Shown piece by piece: positions 41,746-50,882 of a stretch of 64,000 nt of DNA (the stretch's first letter is position 1; every line of letters begins with the position of its first letter). A program made the translations under genes and the position numbers. This stretch comes from Bradyrhizobium diazoefficiens (GTDB lineage Bacteria > Pseudomonadota > Alphaproteobacteria > Rhizobiales > Xanthobacteraceae), in NCBI RefSeq assembly GCF_016599855.1, contig NZ_CP067041.1:2418001-2482000 (forward strand). Reading direction: 5' to 3'. The notes beneath the pieces are model-generated. The model was not told the origin of the DNA. It was given only the letters and a program-made list of their open reading frames with translations, and did no database searches.

Positions 41746-44615
41746 TGCGATCAGATTTGGTGCATCCCCTTCATGCAAACGAAGGATGCTTGCGCGACGT
41801 GTTTGACGTATGTGCAGCATTAAATAGACTTGACGGGGGCCGACGCATGACGTTTGCCGACGTGAGCCCCCATGGTCAGGGGCCGTTAGACGCACTCAAA
41901 GAGCCCGATACCGGGATCATCCGTTCTGCGCCTCGATCAAGCGGAGTAGTTGTCGAAGGAGTCGAGTGGAAAGCCGTGCGGGAACGGCCCCTGGATGATG
42001 GCGGGCCAACCAATCCTTTCGAGGTGCTGCCCCTCGAATTTTCCAGCGTTCCGGCGATGGAACATCTGGGTCGCATCGTTGATCGTTTTCCTCACAAGAT
42101 CTGCGTTGATGACGGAACGCACCAACTCACGTTTACGCGGCTTCATGCCGTCGTCGTCAAGTTAGCCAATCTCATCTCTGCGGCCGTCCCTGCAGGACAA
42201 GCAGTGGGCCTGATGATGCCGAACTGCATATGGCAGCCTGTTGCGATGCTTGCCTGCATGGCGGCAAGGCGACCTTGCCTTCCCCTTAACTGCCGTGATC
42301 CAGTCAGCCGAAACATCGAAATTTCGACGGACGCAGGACTCACCATCGTGATCGGTTGCGTGCAGGACGCTCCGCCGAATTTCGCGAACCTTGCCGATAG
42401 GCGCTGGATCGATATCACGAATTTGACCGATGAAGAAAATGGCGGCTCCATCGCCTCGCTTTCACACTCCGTCGATGAGCCGGCTCTCATCCTATACACA
42501 TCGGGAAGCACTGGACGTCCGAAAGGCGTTGTGAACAGCCAACGCAGCATCCTCCAGCGCGTATCGCAGTACGTGAACGCCTTCCATCTGACCCACGAAG
42601 ATGTATTCCTGCCGTTGAGCGGGCCCACCACGATTGCCGGCTGCAGGGAAATGCTGACGTCACTACTGATCGGCGCGAGACTCTATATAGTGGATATTGA
42701 GGCACTTGGAATTCATGGAACGCGGCAAGCAATTGGCTCGGAGCGCGCTACGGTCATTTATTCCGTTCCCTCGCTGCTCCGCGCGATGATCTCTGCCGGA
42801 AATCACGACGATTTTCAGTCTGTGCGAATCCTCAGAATCGGCGGCGAGAAGGTCTTAACGGCTGACATTCAGTCTTTTCGTCAGGCGATGCCGCGCGCTT
42901 ACGTTCAAATCGGCTACTCGTCGACGGAGACGACAGGCTCGCAGTGCTTCCCTCCAGCAAAATTTGCCAAGGGCGCCATTGCTGCTCCGGCGGGGCGCCT
43001 GCTGCCGGGGATTTCGTTTGCCGTCGTTGGCGACAATGGAACTTCCGTTCCACAAGGCGAATGCGGCGAGCTCATCATATCCAGTCCCTTCGTAACGCTC
43101 GGGCGATGGGAAAAGGGCGCACTGATTCCGTCCCGCAGTGATCCCACCGACCCGACGCGGCGGATACATGCTACGGGCGATCTCGTCATGTTCGATGATC
43201 GAGACGTCATGCACATCGTCGGTCGCAAAGACCGGCAGATCAAAGTCAATGGAAGACGCGTCGAACCCGCGGAACTCGAGGTCGCGGTCCGCCAGATTCC
43301 ACGCGTGGCTGACGCGGTCGCCGTCATCACGGCTGCGGGCGAATTGGTGATCTTTGTCGTTCTTGAACCCAACTCCGGAATTGCATTCCCAAGCGCTATC
43401 TGGGAGGTCATCCGCAGGACTGTTCCGGGATCTCTTCACCCGAAGCGAATACATGAAATCGCGAACATCCCTCGACTCGAGGGCGGCAAAATTGATGTCG
43501 TCGCCCTGCGCGCCCACGATGCAGCTCTCGCCGAGACCTGTCTCGTCTCGCCTGCACCGCAGGCACCAGATGAACTACGTTATGCGCAATCGGCAGTCGA
43601 TCAGGTCTGGAGGCGGGTGCTTGGTACGCGGAACGCGGTAGGCTCCTGGGATGAAGCGGGAGGAGATTCTCTACAGCTTCTTCAGCTTGTCATGGAATTG
43701 GAAAATCGAACTGGCAGGCAACTAGACCTCAGAGCATTTACGTTAGACGCGGACGTAGCCCGTATGGCTGCTGCGGTGGCCCACGCGCTTAGCCAGGATG
43801 CGGATCTTGACTTTGACGAACCGAACAAGCCACCGTTGTTTCTGGTGCCAGGTACGGTGGGTTTCGGCCCCAGTTTAATCGCTTTCGGGGCCACATTGGA
43901 CGACGTGGCCCAAGTCACCACCATCCGATATCCGGCTCTGAATGCGCTCTTATCGGAGCGATCAGAAGTCACAGACATGGCGGCAGCAGCCATGGAGCAG
44001 ATCCAGCGCATCCAGCCCAGTGGCGACGTCAGACTTTTGAGCTATTCGCTGGGAGGCGCAGTTGCTTTCGAGATCGGGCGTCAACTCATAGCGGAGGGTC
44101 GGAAGGTAAGGTTTTTCGGAATACTGGACACCAATGTGGGAAATGAACGTAGGGGCTATGCAGAAGCAATCAGCCGGACGCTTCGGCGCATACTGATTGG
44201 CCGAGTTACCATCTACAGGATGCTCTGCCGTTCCTTTTCCAAGATCTTCGTACGCTTGGGTCGAGAGCAACTGCTCAGGCGCGTGCTCGAGTTCAAGCAA
44301 TGGAAGTTCGCTCCAACTACCCACTTCATGCTCACGCTGGAGGCAGAGGAAGTTCTGCGCATGCGCGCTTTCCGGAATTGGGTGCGTCAAGCCCATGAGC
44401 AACTGCCGATCACCGGCACGCTTTTCTCCTGCAGACGTCCCTACGTCGCTCCGCGCATGGGCTGGGATCGACTGGTCGAACGAGTGGAAGTCATTCCCGT
44501 CAGTGGTGGACACCTCGACCTCATCGTTGAACCGCATCTGGCAATCAATCAGCCGCTCATACACCGAGCTCTCATCGCGACCTACGAACGTCGGCGATCC
44601 GCTAAGCGACCTTGA
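41745..44615 (+). CDS. Orphan NRPS-like synthetase: adenylation, carrier and thioesterase domains
   Basis: A 956-residue protein in one frame. The adenylation domain (about 90-600) has YTSGSTGRPKG (251-261), YSSTET (391-396), ATGDL (476-480), the GRKDRQIKVNGRRVE hinge (493-507) and the catalytic Lys in LEGGKID (Lys582). The carrier domain has the phosphopantetheine Ser642 (EAGGDSLQL). The thioesterase (about 695-950) has Ser768 (SYSLGG), Asp795 and His923 (SGGHLDL). There is no condensation domain. The A4 region (LPLSGPTTIAGCREM) lacks the FDxS aspartate that binds an amino group, so the substrate is probably not an alpha-amino acid. Domain order resembles A-T-TE quinone or furanone synthetases such as RalA. 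ATG 41847 is an alternative start. Codon use is lower in G+C than neighbours. Confidence 0.88.
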   Translation: MRSDLVHPLHANEGCLRDVFDVCAALNRLDGGRRMTFADVSPHGQGPLDALKEPDTGIIRSAPRSSGVVVEGVEWKAVRERPLDDGGPTNPFEVLPLEFSSVPAMEHLGRIVDRFPHKICVDDGTHQLTFTRLHAVVVKLANLISAAVPAGQAVGLMMPNCIWQPVAMLACMAARRPCLPLNCRDPVSRNIEISTDAGLTIVIGCVQDAPPNFANLADRRWIDITNLTDEENGGSIASLSHSVDEPALILYTSGSTGRPKGVVNSQRSILQRVSQYVNAFHLTHEDVFLPLSGPTTIAGCREMLTSLLIGARLYIVDIEALGIHGTRQAIGSERATVIYSVPSLLRAMISAGNHDDFQSVRILRIGGEKVLTADIQSFRQAMPRAYVQIGYSSTETTGSQCFPPAKFAKGAIAAPAGRLLPGISFAVVGDNGTSVPQGECGELIISSPFVTLGRWEKGALIPSRSDPTDPTRRIHATGDLVMFDDRDVMHIVGRKDRQIKVNGRRVEPAELEVAVRQIPRVADAVAVITAAGELVIFVVLEPNSGIAFPSAIWEVIRRTVPGSLHPKRIHEIANIPRLEGGKIDVVALRAHDAALAETCLVSPAPQAPDELRYAQSAVDQVWRRVLGTRNAVGSWDEAGGDSLQLLQLVMELENRTGRQLDLRAFTLDADVARMAAAVAHALSQDADLDFDEPNKPPLFLVPGTVGFGPSLIAFGATLDDVAQVTTIRYPALNALLSERSEVTDMAAAAMEQIQRIQPSGDVRLLSYSLGGAVAFEIGRQLIAEGRKVRFFGILDTNVGNERRGYAEAISRTLRRILIGRVTIYRMLCRSFSKIFVRLGREQLLRRVLEFKQWKFAPTTHFMLTLEAEEVLRMRAFRNWVRQAHEQLPITGTLFSCRRPYVAPRMGWDRLVERVEVIPVSGGHLDLIVEPHLAINQPLIHRALIATYERRRSAKRP

Positions 44616-44925
44616 AAATGGGTCGTCTAGGCCGACGCGCCAACGCGATGATCGAACGAGGTGCTTTGCTGCACCGCATGAGTCCGGTTTTGGCCCAAGG
44701 CCGATGTCCGGATGTGGATGGTGGATTGTCAGCGTGGCCCGATTGCGGACCAGAACACTGGCGGTTCAGCGAAACTGGCCGGAGTACCACCAATGATCAG
44801 GTGGATTGCCATCAGCTTTCAGGCAGAATGTCGTCATCCTGATGCTGCAGCCTCGCCACAGTCTGTGCCAGATCGGATGTGGTGATCAGTGGCATCGGTG
44901 ATCAGCAGGCGCGGAGGATGTACCC
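44616..44925. other. Spacer downstream of the synthetase gene
   Basis: Bases between the synthetase stop and the next small frame are moderately G+C and open in several short frames, none with convincing composition or start site. I find no transposase, integrase or terminal inverted repeats here. It may contain decayed genes of the insert. Confidence 0.4.
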
Positions 44926-45120
44926 ATGCCTGTTGATCTTGAATGGCCCCGACGTGCAATCGTCGGGGCCATTGTTGTGATCGGCGGGACAAGGTTGGCG
45001 ACATTTGCCGGAGGCTCCGGCGTGCTTTATTGCGGCGAAAGGAAAGACAGCCAAGAACGGTCCCTGCAATGCAATGCGCCGGTAATGCAACGCGCCGGTC
45101 AAATTGCCGGGCCCGACTGA
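44926..45120 (+). CDS. Possible small membrane protein (64 aa)
   Basis: ATG 44926 lies eight bases after GGAGG. The product has one hydrophobic stretch (AIVGAIVVIGGTRLATFAGG) and two cysteines (LYCGERK, LQCNAPV). However, the same bases form a strong hairpin (44942-44973), and the C-terminal half looks random, so the frame may be fortuitous. No homolog is recognised. Confidence 0.25.
   Translation: MPVDLEWPRRAIVGAIVVIGGTRLATFAGGSGVLYCGERKDSQERSLQCNAPVMQRAGQIAGPD
44942..44973. terminator. Strong GC hairpin, possible terminator of the insert
   Basis: AATGGCCCCGACG and CGTCGGGGCCATT form a perfect 13-base stem around a six-base loop. The following bases (GTTGTG) are only weakly T-rich on the plus strand. 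It resembles bradyrhizobial terminator stems and could end transcription from the synthetase gene. Confidence 0.5.
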
Positions 45121-45248
45121 AAAGTCAGACGATTGCGCTATCATCGATTTGACCGTCAAACACCGGACTATCGCTCGTCAATTCGATTTGCGAAGCTGTG
45201 GCAATACAAATGCGCTTGCAGGCAAGCGAGCGCGAAGGGAGGTTCGCA

Positions 45249-45437
45249 GTGGAGAAAGTCCAACGCTTGCGTGCGATGAGCTCACTGTGCCGTCAACAGG
45301 CCGCGTACAACAGCATGAACAAATGGAAGCTGCTCGCAGAAGCAGAATACTGGGATCATCTGGCCGATCTCGAATTGTCTTCTCACTTCCAGCAATGCAA
45401 CTCGCTTCCGGCCACGCAACCCCATTGGCTCGAATGA
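45249..45437 (+). CDS. Small conserved-type hypothetical protein (62 aa)
   Basis: The GTG at 45249 is preceded by GGGAGG at ideal spacing, so I prefer it to an upstream in-frame GTG at 45198. The product contains VQRLRAMSSLCRQQAAYN and WKLLAEAEYWDHLADLEL, an amphipathic helical pattern with conserved-looking Trp and Cys residues. I recall many Bradyrhizobium small proteins with the LCRQ...WKLLAEAE...HLA pattern, without known function. It lies in the right part of the accessory insert. Confidence 0.65.
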   Translation: MEKVQRLRAMSSLCRQQAAYNSMNKWKLLAEAEYWDHLADLELSSHFQQCNSLPATQPHWLE

Positions 45438-45680
45438 GATAGAGCGCCTCAAGCGATCACAAACACGAATGAACTGGAAGACCATTTCGGCGTGAGATCA
45501 GAACGAGCGCGAGATCAGAACGTGACTGTAGTTTGCGTTCCGTGCCACTGCGCCCTCAGATGCCGCGGCGGTGACATCGGTGACATGCTTGGTCACGTCG
45601 CGCTTTGAAGCAGGATGATTACGTCAGCCCGCGTCGCTCGGGCGCTGCGCAAATTGGAACGAGAGAACGCGCCGCCGCCC

Positions 45681-47465
45681 TCATTGGCCTGCGACCTGTT
45701 GCAGCGTATTGAAGCGCGCCTTCTGCTCGCTGCTCAGCGTGGCATAGAACTCGTCCAGGGCAGGCTCGACCAGCTTGGCGGCCGTCAGCATGGCCTCGAG
45801 CCGGTGCTGCATCGCCTCCAGCCGTCCGACCGGCGTCAGCGGTACATCGTTCGGGCAGGCCGCCTGCAGGCCTTCAACGCCCTTGGCTGTCGCTTCGCTG
45901 AGGCGGTCGAGAGCGTCCTTCTGCTCGCCGGCGGGGTGGAGCACAGCCTCGATCCTTTGGATCGGCAATTGGGTCAGGCCGGATTTCGGATCGCTACAGC
46001 CCTCTGCGTTGGCTTGCTGCTGCGGCGAGCGCTCGCCGACGTTGGGACCGAGCGCGTTGAACCTGGCCTGCTGCTCGTCACTGAGCGAGTTGTAGAAATT
46101 CTCCAGTGCCGGTCGCACGATCTTGACGGCTTCAAGCGTCGCGTTGATGCGGTTCATCATCGCGCGCAGGCGGCCAGGCGGGGTCAGTGCATACGTCTCC
46201 GCGCAGGAGTCCTTCAACACACCGGCAGCATTGGCCGCCGCGGCCTTCAGCTCGTCGAGCAGTGCGCGTTGCTCCGGTGTCGGCCGCACCGCCCGCGCGA
46301 TGTCGGCAAGAGGCCAGGCTGTCACGCCCTTGTCCGGTGTGCCGCACAATCGCTGTAGCGTTCGCGGACTTACGCTGGCGCGCTGGCGAACGCGGCCGCC
46401 GCCGCCGGCTTGCGGGTAGTCATACGGGCTGATGCTGGCATAGGCGGAATAGGGGCTGTCACCACCCCAGAAGACGGTGTCGACGAGGTCGTCATACGCG
46501 TAGGCCCAATAGCCGGGCTCGTAGGCATAGGGCCAGAATGTGTAGTCGAAAATGTCGGAATAGGCATAAGGCCAGAACACGGGCCCAAGCGAAGCCACGA
46601 ATACCGCGGGATGGCGATGTCGCCAGGCCTGCCGGGGAGCCCAGCCGCTCTGGCGGCTGGTGAGCGCCGCCTGGGCTTGCGCAGAGGCCTGCTCGCGGAA
46701 GCGCTCGGCAAACCGCCCGCGCTGAGCGGCCTGGGCAGCGGCCGCAGTCGCTGGCGCCGGTCCGGCCGGAGCTTGTAGTCCAAGCCGCTGTTGGCGCGCC
46801 AGGTCGCTTTGCTGAGCGCGCTGCTCACGCTGAAGCAAGCGGTTCTGCGTCTGGAGCGTGCGTTGCTGCTCGCGCAACGCCCGCGCGGCTTCCGGTTTCT
46901 GCGACTGGAGTTGCTGCACACGCTGCTGCAGGCGATCGATGCGGGCCTGGCGTTCCGTCGTCTGGCGCGACAGCATCTCGCGCTGCCGCTGCTGCACCAT
47001 CTGCTGGCGCTGCTGCGCGCGCTGTTCGATCTGGTCCCGCCGCGACAGACGCTCGCTCGCGGCCGCCGGTCCGCCAGGCCGCGAGGGGGCGGCAATGTGT
47101 GGCGTCGGCCGGTGTGCCATGGCCGGGCGTTGCGGCATTGCCGGCGCCCGATGAAATTCAGGCCGCGGCGCCGCCATGTGCGGGGCCGCCCGCGGCGGCG
47201 GTGCAGCGAAATGTGGGGTTGGGCGCGGTGGCGGCGAGGCAAAATGCGGCGCAGGATGTGGCGCCATGGCCGGTCGCGGCGGCATGGCCGGGGGATGGAA
47301 TGCCGGCGCGGCGGGACGTGCCATGGCCGGTGGTGCTGCTGGCCGTGCTGCGGCCGGGCCGGGTGGCCCGCCCCTGCCATGTCCCTGAGCCAACGCGCCG
47401 ACGCTCGCCGCCAGCATCGAGACACCAACTAAGACGGCCGTCAGGCACACGCCACGCGGAAGCAT
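45681..47465 (-). CDS. Secreted Spy/CpxP-like protein with tandem LTXXQ modules
   Basis: A 594-residue exported protein. It has a Sec signal (VCLTAVLVGVSMLAASVGALAQ), a Pro/Ala/His-rich linker (about 30-130) built from imperfect PHFAAPPPRP-like repeats, a Gln/Arg-rich coiled coil (QRAQQRQQMVQQRQREMLSR), a short aromatic stretch (FDYTFWPYAYEPGYWAYAYD), and two C-terminal modules of about 100 residues, each with LTPxGRLxAM ... LxxxQxARFNxL. Such modules bind misfolded or membrane proteins in Spy/CpxP. It probably acts in the periplasm or envelope. The start ATG 47465 follows GGGAGC. Its 3' end is copied as a relic at 41629-41745. Confidence 0.82.
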   Translation of the reverse strand: MLPRGVCLTAVLVGVSMLAASVGALAQGHGRGGPPGPAAARPAAPPAMARPAAPAFHPPAMPPRPAMAPHPAPHFASPPPRPTPHFAAPPPRAAPHMAAPRPEFHRAPAMPQRPAMAHRPTPHIAAPSRPGGPAAASERLSRRDQIEQRAQQRQQMVQQRQREMLSRQTTERQARIDRLQQRVQQLQSQKPEAARALREQQRTLQTQNRLLQREQRAQQSDLARQQRLGLQAPAGPAPATAAAAQAAQRGRFAERFREQASAQAQAALTSRQSGWAPRQAWRHRHPAVFVASLGPVFWPYAYSDIFDYTFWPYAYEPGYWAYAYDDLVDTVFWGGDSPYSAYASISPYDYPQAGGGGRVRQRASVSPRTLQRLCGTPDKGVTAWPLADIARAVRPTPEQRALLDELKAAAANAAGVLKDSCAETYALTPPGRLRAMMNRINATLEAVKIVRPALENFYNSLSDEQQARFNALGPNVGERSPQQQANAEGCSDPKSGLTQLPIQRIEAVLHPAGEQKDALDRLSEATAKGVEGLQAACPNDVPLTPVGRLEAMQHRLEAMLTAAKLVEPALDEFYATLSSEQKARFNTLQQVAGQ

Positions 47466-47571
47466 GATCGTAGCTCCCAGCTCGCAATCGCCCACGACTT
47501 TCAACGCGCTGGCGGCGGAATAGGTTCGTTGTCGGCCGCGGCCGGCCTGCGATCTTCCGACGCAGGCGGCT

Positions 47572-48786
47572 TCAAGAGAAATCCTGCGTCAGGGTGGTGG
47601 CGAGCCGCTCCAGCGCCCAGTCGACCTGATCACTGGTAATCACCAGCGGCGGGGCGATCCGGATCGTGCGCTCATGGGTATCCTTGGCGAGGATGCCTTT
47701 GCCCTGGAGTGCCTCGCAGTAGCGGCGTGCGCGCCCGGCCTCAGGATGCAGCTCGACCGCGAGCATCAAGCCGCGCCCGCGCACTTCGCGGATCGTGTTG
47801 GCACGAATGTCTTTCAAGCCTTCCAGAAAGCGCGCGCCCTGCTTGGCTGCGTTCTCGATCATGCCTTCCTCGACCAGCACGCGCAACGCCGCCCGCGCCA
47901 CCGCGCAGGCAAGCGGGTTGCCGCCGAAGGTTGAGCCATGTTGCCCGGGCCTCAATGTCCCGAGCACGTCGTTGTTCGAGAGCACGGCCGACACCGGATA
48001 GAAGCCGCCGGACAACGCCTTGCCGAGTAGCGTCACGTCCGCCTCGATTCCCTCGTGCTGTTCGGCGAGCAGCTTGCCGGTGCGGCCGAGCCCGGTCTGG
48101 ATCTCATCCAGCACCAGCATCACGTTGTTGGCGGTGCAGAGCTCCCGCACCTTCGCGAAATAACCGGCTGGAGGAATGATCACACCGGCTTCGCCCTGGA
48201 TCGGCTCGACCAGAAAGGCGACGGTGTTCGGCGTGATCGCTGCTTCCAGCGCAGCAGTGTCGCCGAAAGGGATGATCCTGAAGCCCGGCGCGAACGGCCC
48301 GAAATGTTTGCGGGTCTCGGGATCGGTTGAAAAGCCGACGATGCCCAGCGTGCGTCCGTGGAAATTATCGGCGCAGACGATGATCTCGGCCTGACCGTCC
48401 GGCACGCCCTTCACCTCATAGCCCCATTTGCGCACGGACTTGATCGCACTTTCGACCGCCTCGGCGCCGCTGTTCATCGGCAGCACCTTGTGGGAGCCGG
48501 TGAGCGCCGCGATCTCTTCGTAGAACGGGGCGAGCTGGTCATTGTGGAAGGCGCGCGAGGTGAGCGTCAGCCTGTGTGTCTGTTCGACCATCGCCGCCAG
48601 GATCTTGGGGTGGCAGTGGCCCTGGCTGACCGCCGAATAGGCGGAGAGGCAATCGAGATAACGATTGCCTTCGGTATCCCAGACCCAGACACCTTCGCCA
48701 CGCGACAGGACGACCCCGATCGGCTCGTAATTACGGGTGCCAAAGCGTGCTTCTGTTGCGAGGAAATCAATGACCGAGGAGTTCAT
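47572..48786 (-). CDS. rocD: Ornithine aminotransferase
   Basis: A 404-residue class III PLP aminotransferase. The N-terminus ([20 protein letters not shown]) and the [11 protein letters not shown] segment are hallmark features of ornithine aminotransferase; the PLP lysine lies in [17 protein letters not shown], and the Asp that holds the pyridine nitrogen in [15 protein letters not shown]. It converts ornithine and 2-oxoglutarate to glutamate semialdehyde and glutamate in arginine/ornithine catabolism. No arginase or cyclodeaminase gene is adjacent. It is a single-gene unit on its strand. Confidence 0.94.
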   Translation of the reverse strand: MNSSVIDFLATEARFGTRNYEPIGVVLSRGEGVWVWDTEGNRYLDCLSAYSAVSQGHCHPKILAAMVEQTHRLTLTSRAFHNDQLAPFYEEIAALTGSHKVLPMNSGAEAVESAIKSVRKWGYEVKGVPDGQAEIIVCADNFHGRTLGIVGFSTDPETRKHFGPFAPGFRIIPFGDTAALEAAITPNTVAFLVEPIQGEAGVIIPPAGYFAKVRELCTANNVMLVLDEIQTGLGRTGKLLAEQHEGIEADVTLLGKALSGGFYPVSAVLSNNDVLGTLRPGQHGSTFGGNPLACAVARAALRVLVEEGMIENAAKQGARFLEGLKDIRANTIREVRGRGLMLAVELHPEAGRARRYCEALQGKGILAKDTHERTIRIAPPLVITSDQVDWALERLATTLTQDFS

Positions 48787-49012
48787 CTGTCGTCACTCCA
48801 TTGCTGCGCGCCGGCGTCAACCGACTGCACCGGCCGCGCTCAAGCTGATGTGGGTAGCAGCCCGCCCGCTCGGAAGCCTTCAGGCGCCCGACGGCGTGGC
48901 GCGGTCTGATTTGCCCGAAATGTCAGATGGTTCTGCGGGACCACAGGGCGTCCTTCGCCGACCCACGCCCTACTGTGCATGGGGTTGTTTTCGACATTTT
49001 TCTCTTGAGGCC

Positions 49013-50233
49013 TCACCCGATCGCGCAGGGCACGCTCAAAAAGCCGCGGAACCGCGCCCGTCCGCCGCGCACCGGCTGACCGCTCAGGGCGTAGTTCGGG
49101 AAGCGCGCCAGGAAACGCGCGATCGCAACGGCGCCTTCCAGCCGCGCCAGCGCCATGCCGGCGCATTGATGCGCACCGGTGGCAAAGGCAAGATGCCGGT
49201 TCGGCGTGCGCGCGACGTCGAAGCGTTCGGGGTCGGGAAACTGCGCGGAATCGCGGTTGGCAGCTCCAATGCACAGCGTCACCGACGTGCCGGCCTCGAG
49301 CATGACGCCGCCGAGTTCGATCCGCTCCGTGGTCATGCGGTTGCCGAGCTGGTTCGAGCTTTCGTAGCGCAGGATCTCCTCGACGGCGGTCTTGATCAGA
49401 TCCGGATTGACGATCAGCCGCTGCTTCTGGTCTGGATTCCGATGTAGCGCGACGAGGCCGTTGCCGATCAGATTGGTCGTCGTTTCGTGGCCGGCATTGA
49501 GCAGGAAGATGCAGTTGTGCAGCAGCTCCTTCTCGGTCAGCCGCTCGCCGTTGTCCTCACCCTGGATCAGTCGCGTCAGCACGTCGCGGTCGGGATTGCC
49601 CGGCTGTTGGCGCCGGCGCGCGACCAGCGTCTCGAGATAGGCCAGGAAGTCCTTGACCGCCGCGTTGCCGCGCGCGGCGGTCTCGGGCGATACGACCGGC
49701 TCGAGCGCGCCAAGGATCGCCAGCGACCAGTCGCGTAGCGGCGCGCGCTCGTCATGGGGCACGTCGAGCAAATTGCCGATCACCTCGATCGGGATCGAGG
49801 CGGCAAAATCGTCGATCAGCTCGAAATCTCCCTTTGCGGCGATATCGTCGAGCAGGCCGTCGACCAGCTTGACGATATCGCCCTCCATCCCTGCGATCGC
49901 GCGCGGCGACAGCGCGCCCATGATCAGCCGCCGCACCCGGGTGTGCGCGGGCGGATCGTTGAAGACGAGGCTCGTCGTGTGATGCTCGTAGAGCGGCGTG
50001 TCGCCATATTTCGGCGCGAACTCGCGCTTCTTGTCCGAGCTGAACGACTTCGTGTTCTTGTAGGTGGTGACGAGGTCGTCGTAGCGCGTCAGGAACACGG
50101 TGCCTCCAGGCAGCCGCTTGACCGGCTCGTTATCCCGCAATGCACGATAGGTCGGGTAGGGATCGTCGTAGAATTCGCGCGTCAGCTTCGCCAGATCGAA
50201 ATTGGCCGCCAATTCTTTCGCATCTGCGTTCAT
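49013..50233 (-). CDS. Cytochrome P450
   Basis: A 406-residue soluble bacterial P450. The I-helix oxygen-binding motif is LLNAGHETTTNLI, the ExxR pair lies in EEILRYES, and the heme-thiolate loop is FATGAHQCAGMALARLEG with Cys357. It is full length, cytoplasmic, and needs an electron donor; a FAD reductase is 20 kb away and no ferredoxin is visible. It is divergent from the two TPP-enzyme subunit genes with 106 bases between, so the two transcripts may share regulation. The substrate is unknown. Confidence 0.95.
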   Translation of the reverse strand: MNADAKELAANFDLAKLTREFYDDPYPTYRALRDNEPVKRLPGGTVFLTRYDDLVTTYKNTKSFSSDKKREFAPKYGDTPLYEHHTTSLVFNDPPAHTRVRRLIMGALSPRAIAGMEGDIVKLVDGLLDDIAAKGDFELIDDFAASIPIEVIGNLLDVPHDERAPLRDWSLAILGALEPVVSPETAARGNAAVKDFLAYLETLVARRRQQPGNPDRDVLTRLIQGEDNGERLTEKELLHNCIFLLNAGHETTTNLIGNGLVALHRNPDQKQRLIVNPDLIKTAVEEILRYESSNQLGNRMTTERIELGGVMLEAGTSVTLCIGAANRDSAQFPDPERFDVARTPNRHLAFATGAHQCAGMALARLEGAVAIARFLARFPNYALSGQPVRGGRARFRGFLSVPCAIG

Positions 50234-50339
50234 GCGCCATACTCACCGGTTGAGACCGATATGCCGTTTTCGCTCTTTCGAGCTTTGCCGATCACCGTCT
50301 ACAGTCATCCCGTGATTTGCAAGCCGACCGGACAGGAAA

Positions 50340-50882
50340 ATGCACGCCCGCGCTGATGCTGCCGACACGGCCCCGACTTGGCCGGACGATATTTTCGCGA
50401 CATTGCAACGCTTCGACGTCCGGCAGGTGCCTTACGTCCCGGATGCCGGGCATTCGAAGCTGATCCAGCGCGTGCTGGACTCATCGACGATGCACGGCAT
50501 TCCGCTGACGACGGAGGAGGAGGGCGTGGCCCTGCTTGCGGGCGCGTGGACCGGCGGCCAGCGCGGCGTCTTGCTGATGCAGTCGAGCGGCGTCGGCAAT
50601 TGCATCAACATGCTGTCGCTGATCCCGATCCTGCGCTTTCCGTTCCTCACGCTCGTGACCATGCGCGGCGAGTGGGGCGAGTTCAATCCGTGGCAGGTGC
50701 CGATGGGGTCGACCACGCAGGGCGTGTTTGAGCTTTCCGGGGTGAAGGTGCTACGCGCCTCGAACGCGGCCGAAGTGCTGGCGGTGCTGGAGGCGGCCGC
50801 GGCGCAAGCCTACAACGCGCTCACGCCCACCGCCGTCCTGCTGTCGCAGCGCCTGATCGGCGCCAAGGTCTTTACCAAATGA
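50340..50882 (+). CDS. Thiamine-diphosphate decarboxylase alpha subunit (PYR domain; ComD/phosphonopyruvate-type)
   Basis: A 180-residue protein equal to the N-terminal PYR domain of a TPP decarboxylase. The catalytic Glu lies in GIPLTTEEEGVALLAGA, and SGVGNCINMLSLI is the typical downstream segment. It needs the beta subunit encoded next. Split enzymes of this type include sulfopyruvate and phosphonopyruvate decarboxylases. Start ATG 50340 follows AGGAAA. The stop overlaps the next gene's ATG by four bases. Confidence 0.88.
   Translation: MHARADAADTAPTWPDDIFATLQRFDVRQVPYVPDAGHSKLIQRVLDSSTMHGIPLTTEEEGVALLAGAWTGGQRGVLLMQSSGVGNCINMLSLIPILRFPFLTLVTMRGEWGEFNPWQVPMGSTTQGVFELSGVKVLRASNAAEVLAVLEAAAAQAYNALTPTAVLLSQRLIGAKVFTK

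Noticed and set aside
41745..45437. Island as a prophage or integrative element
   Set aside because: There is no integrase, recombinase, phage structural gene or tRNA at either end.
49013..50233. P450 and the FAD reductase at 28892 as one redox system
   Set aside because: They are about 20 kb apart with no ferredoxin gene near either, so pairing them would be guesswork.
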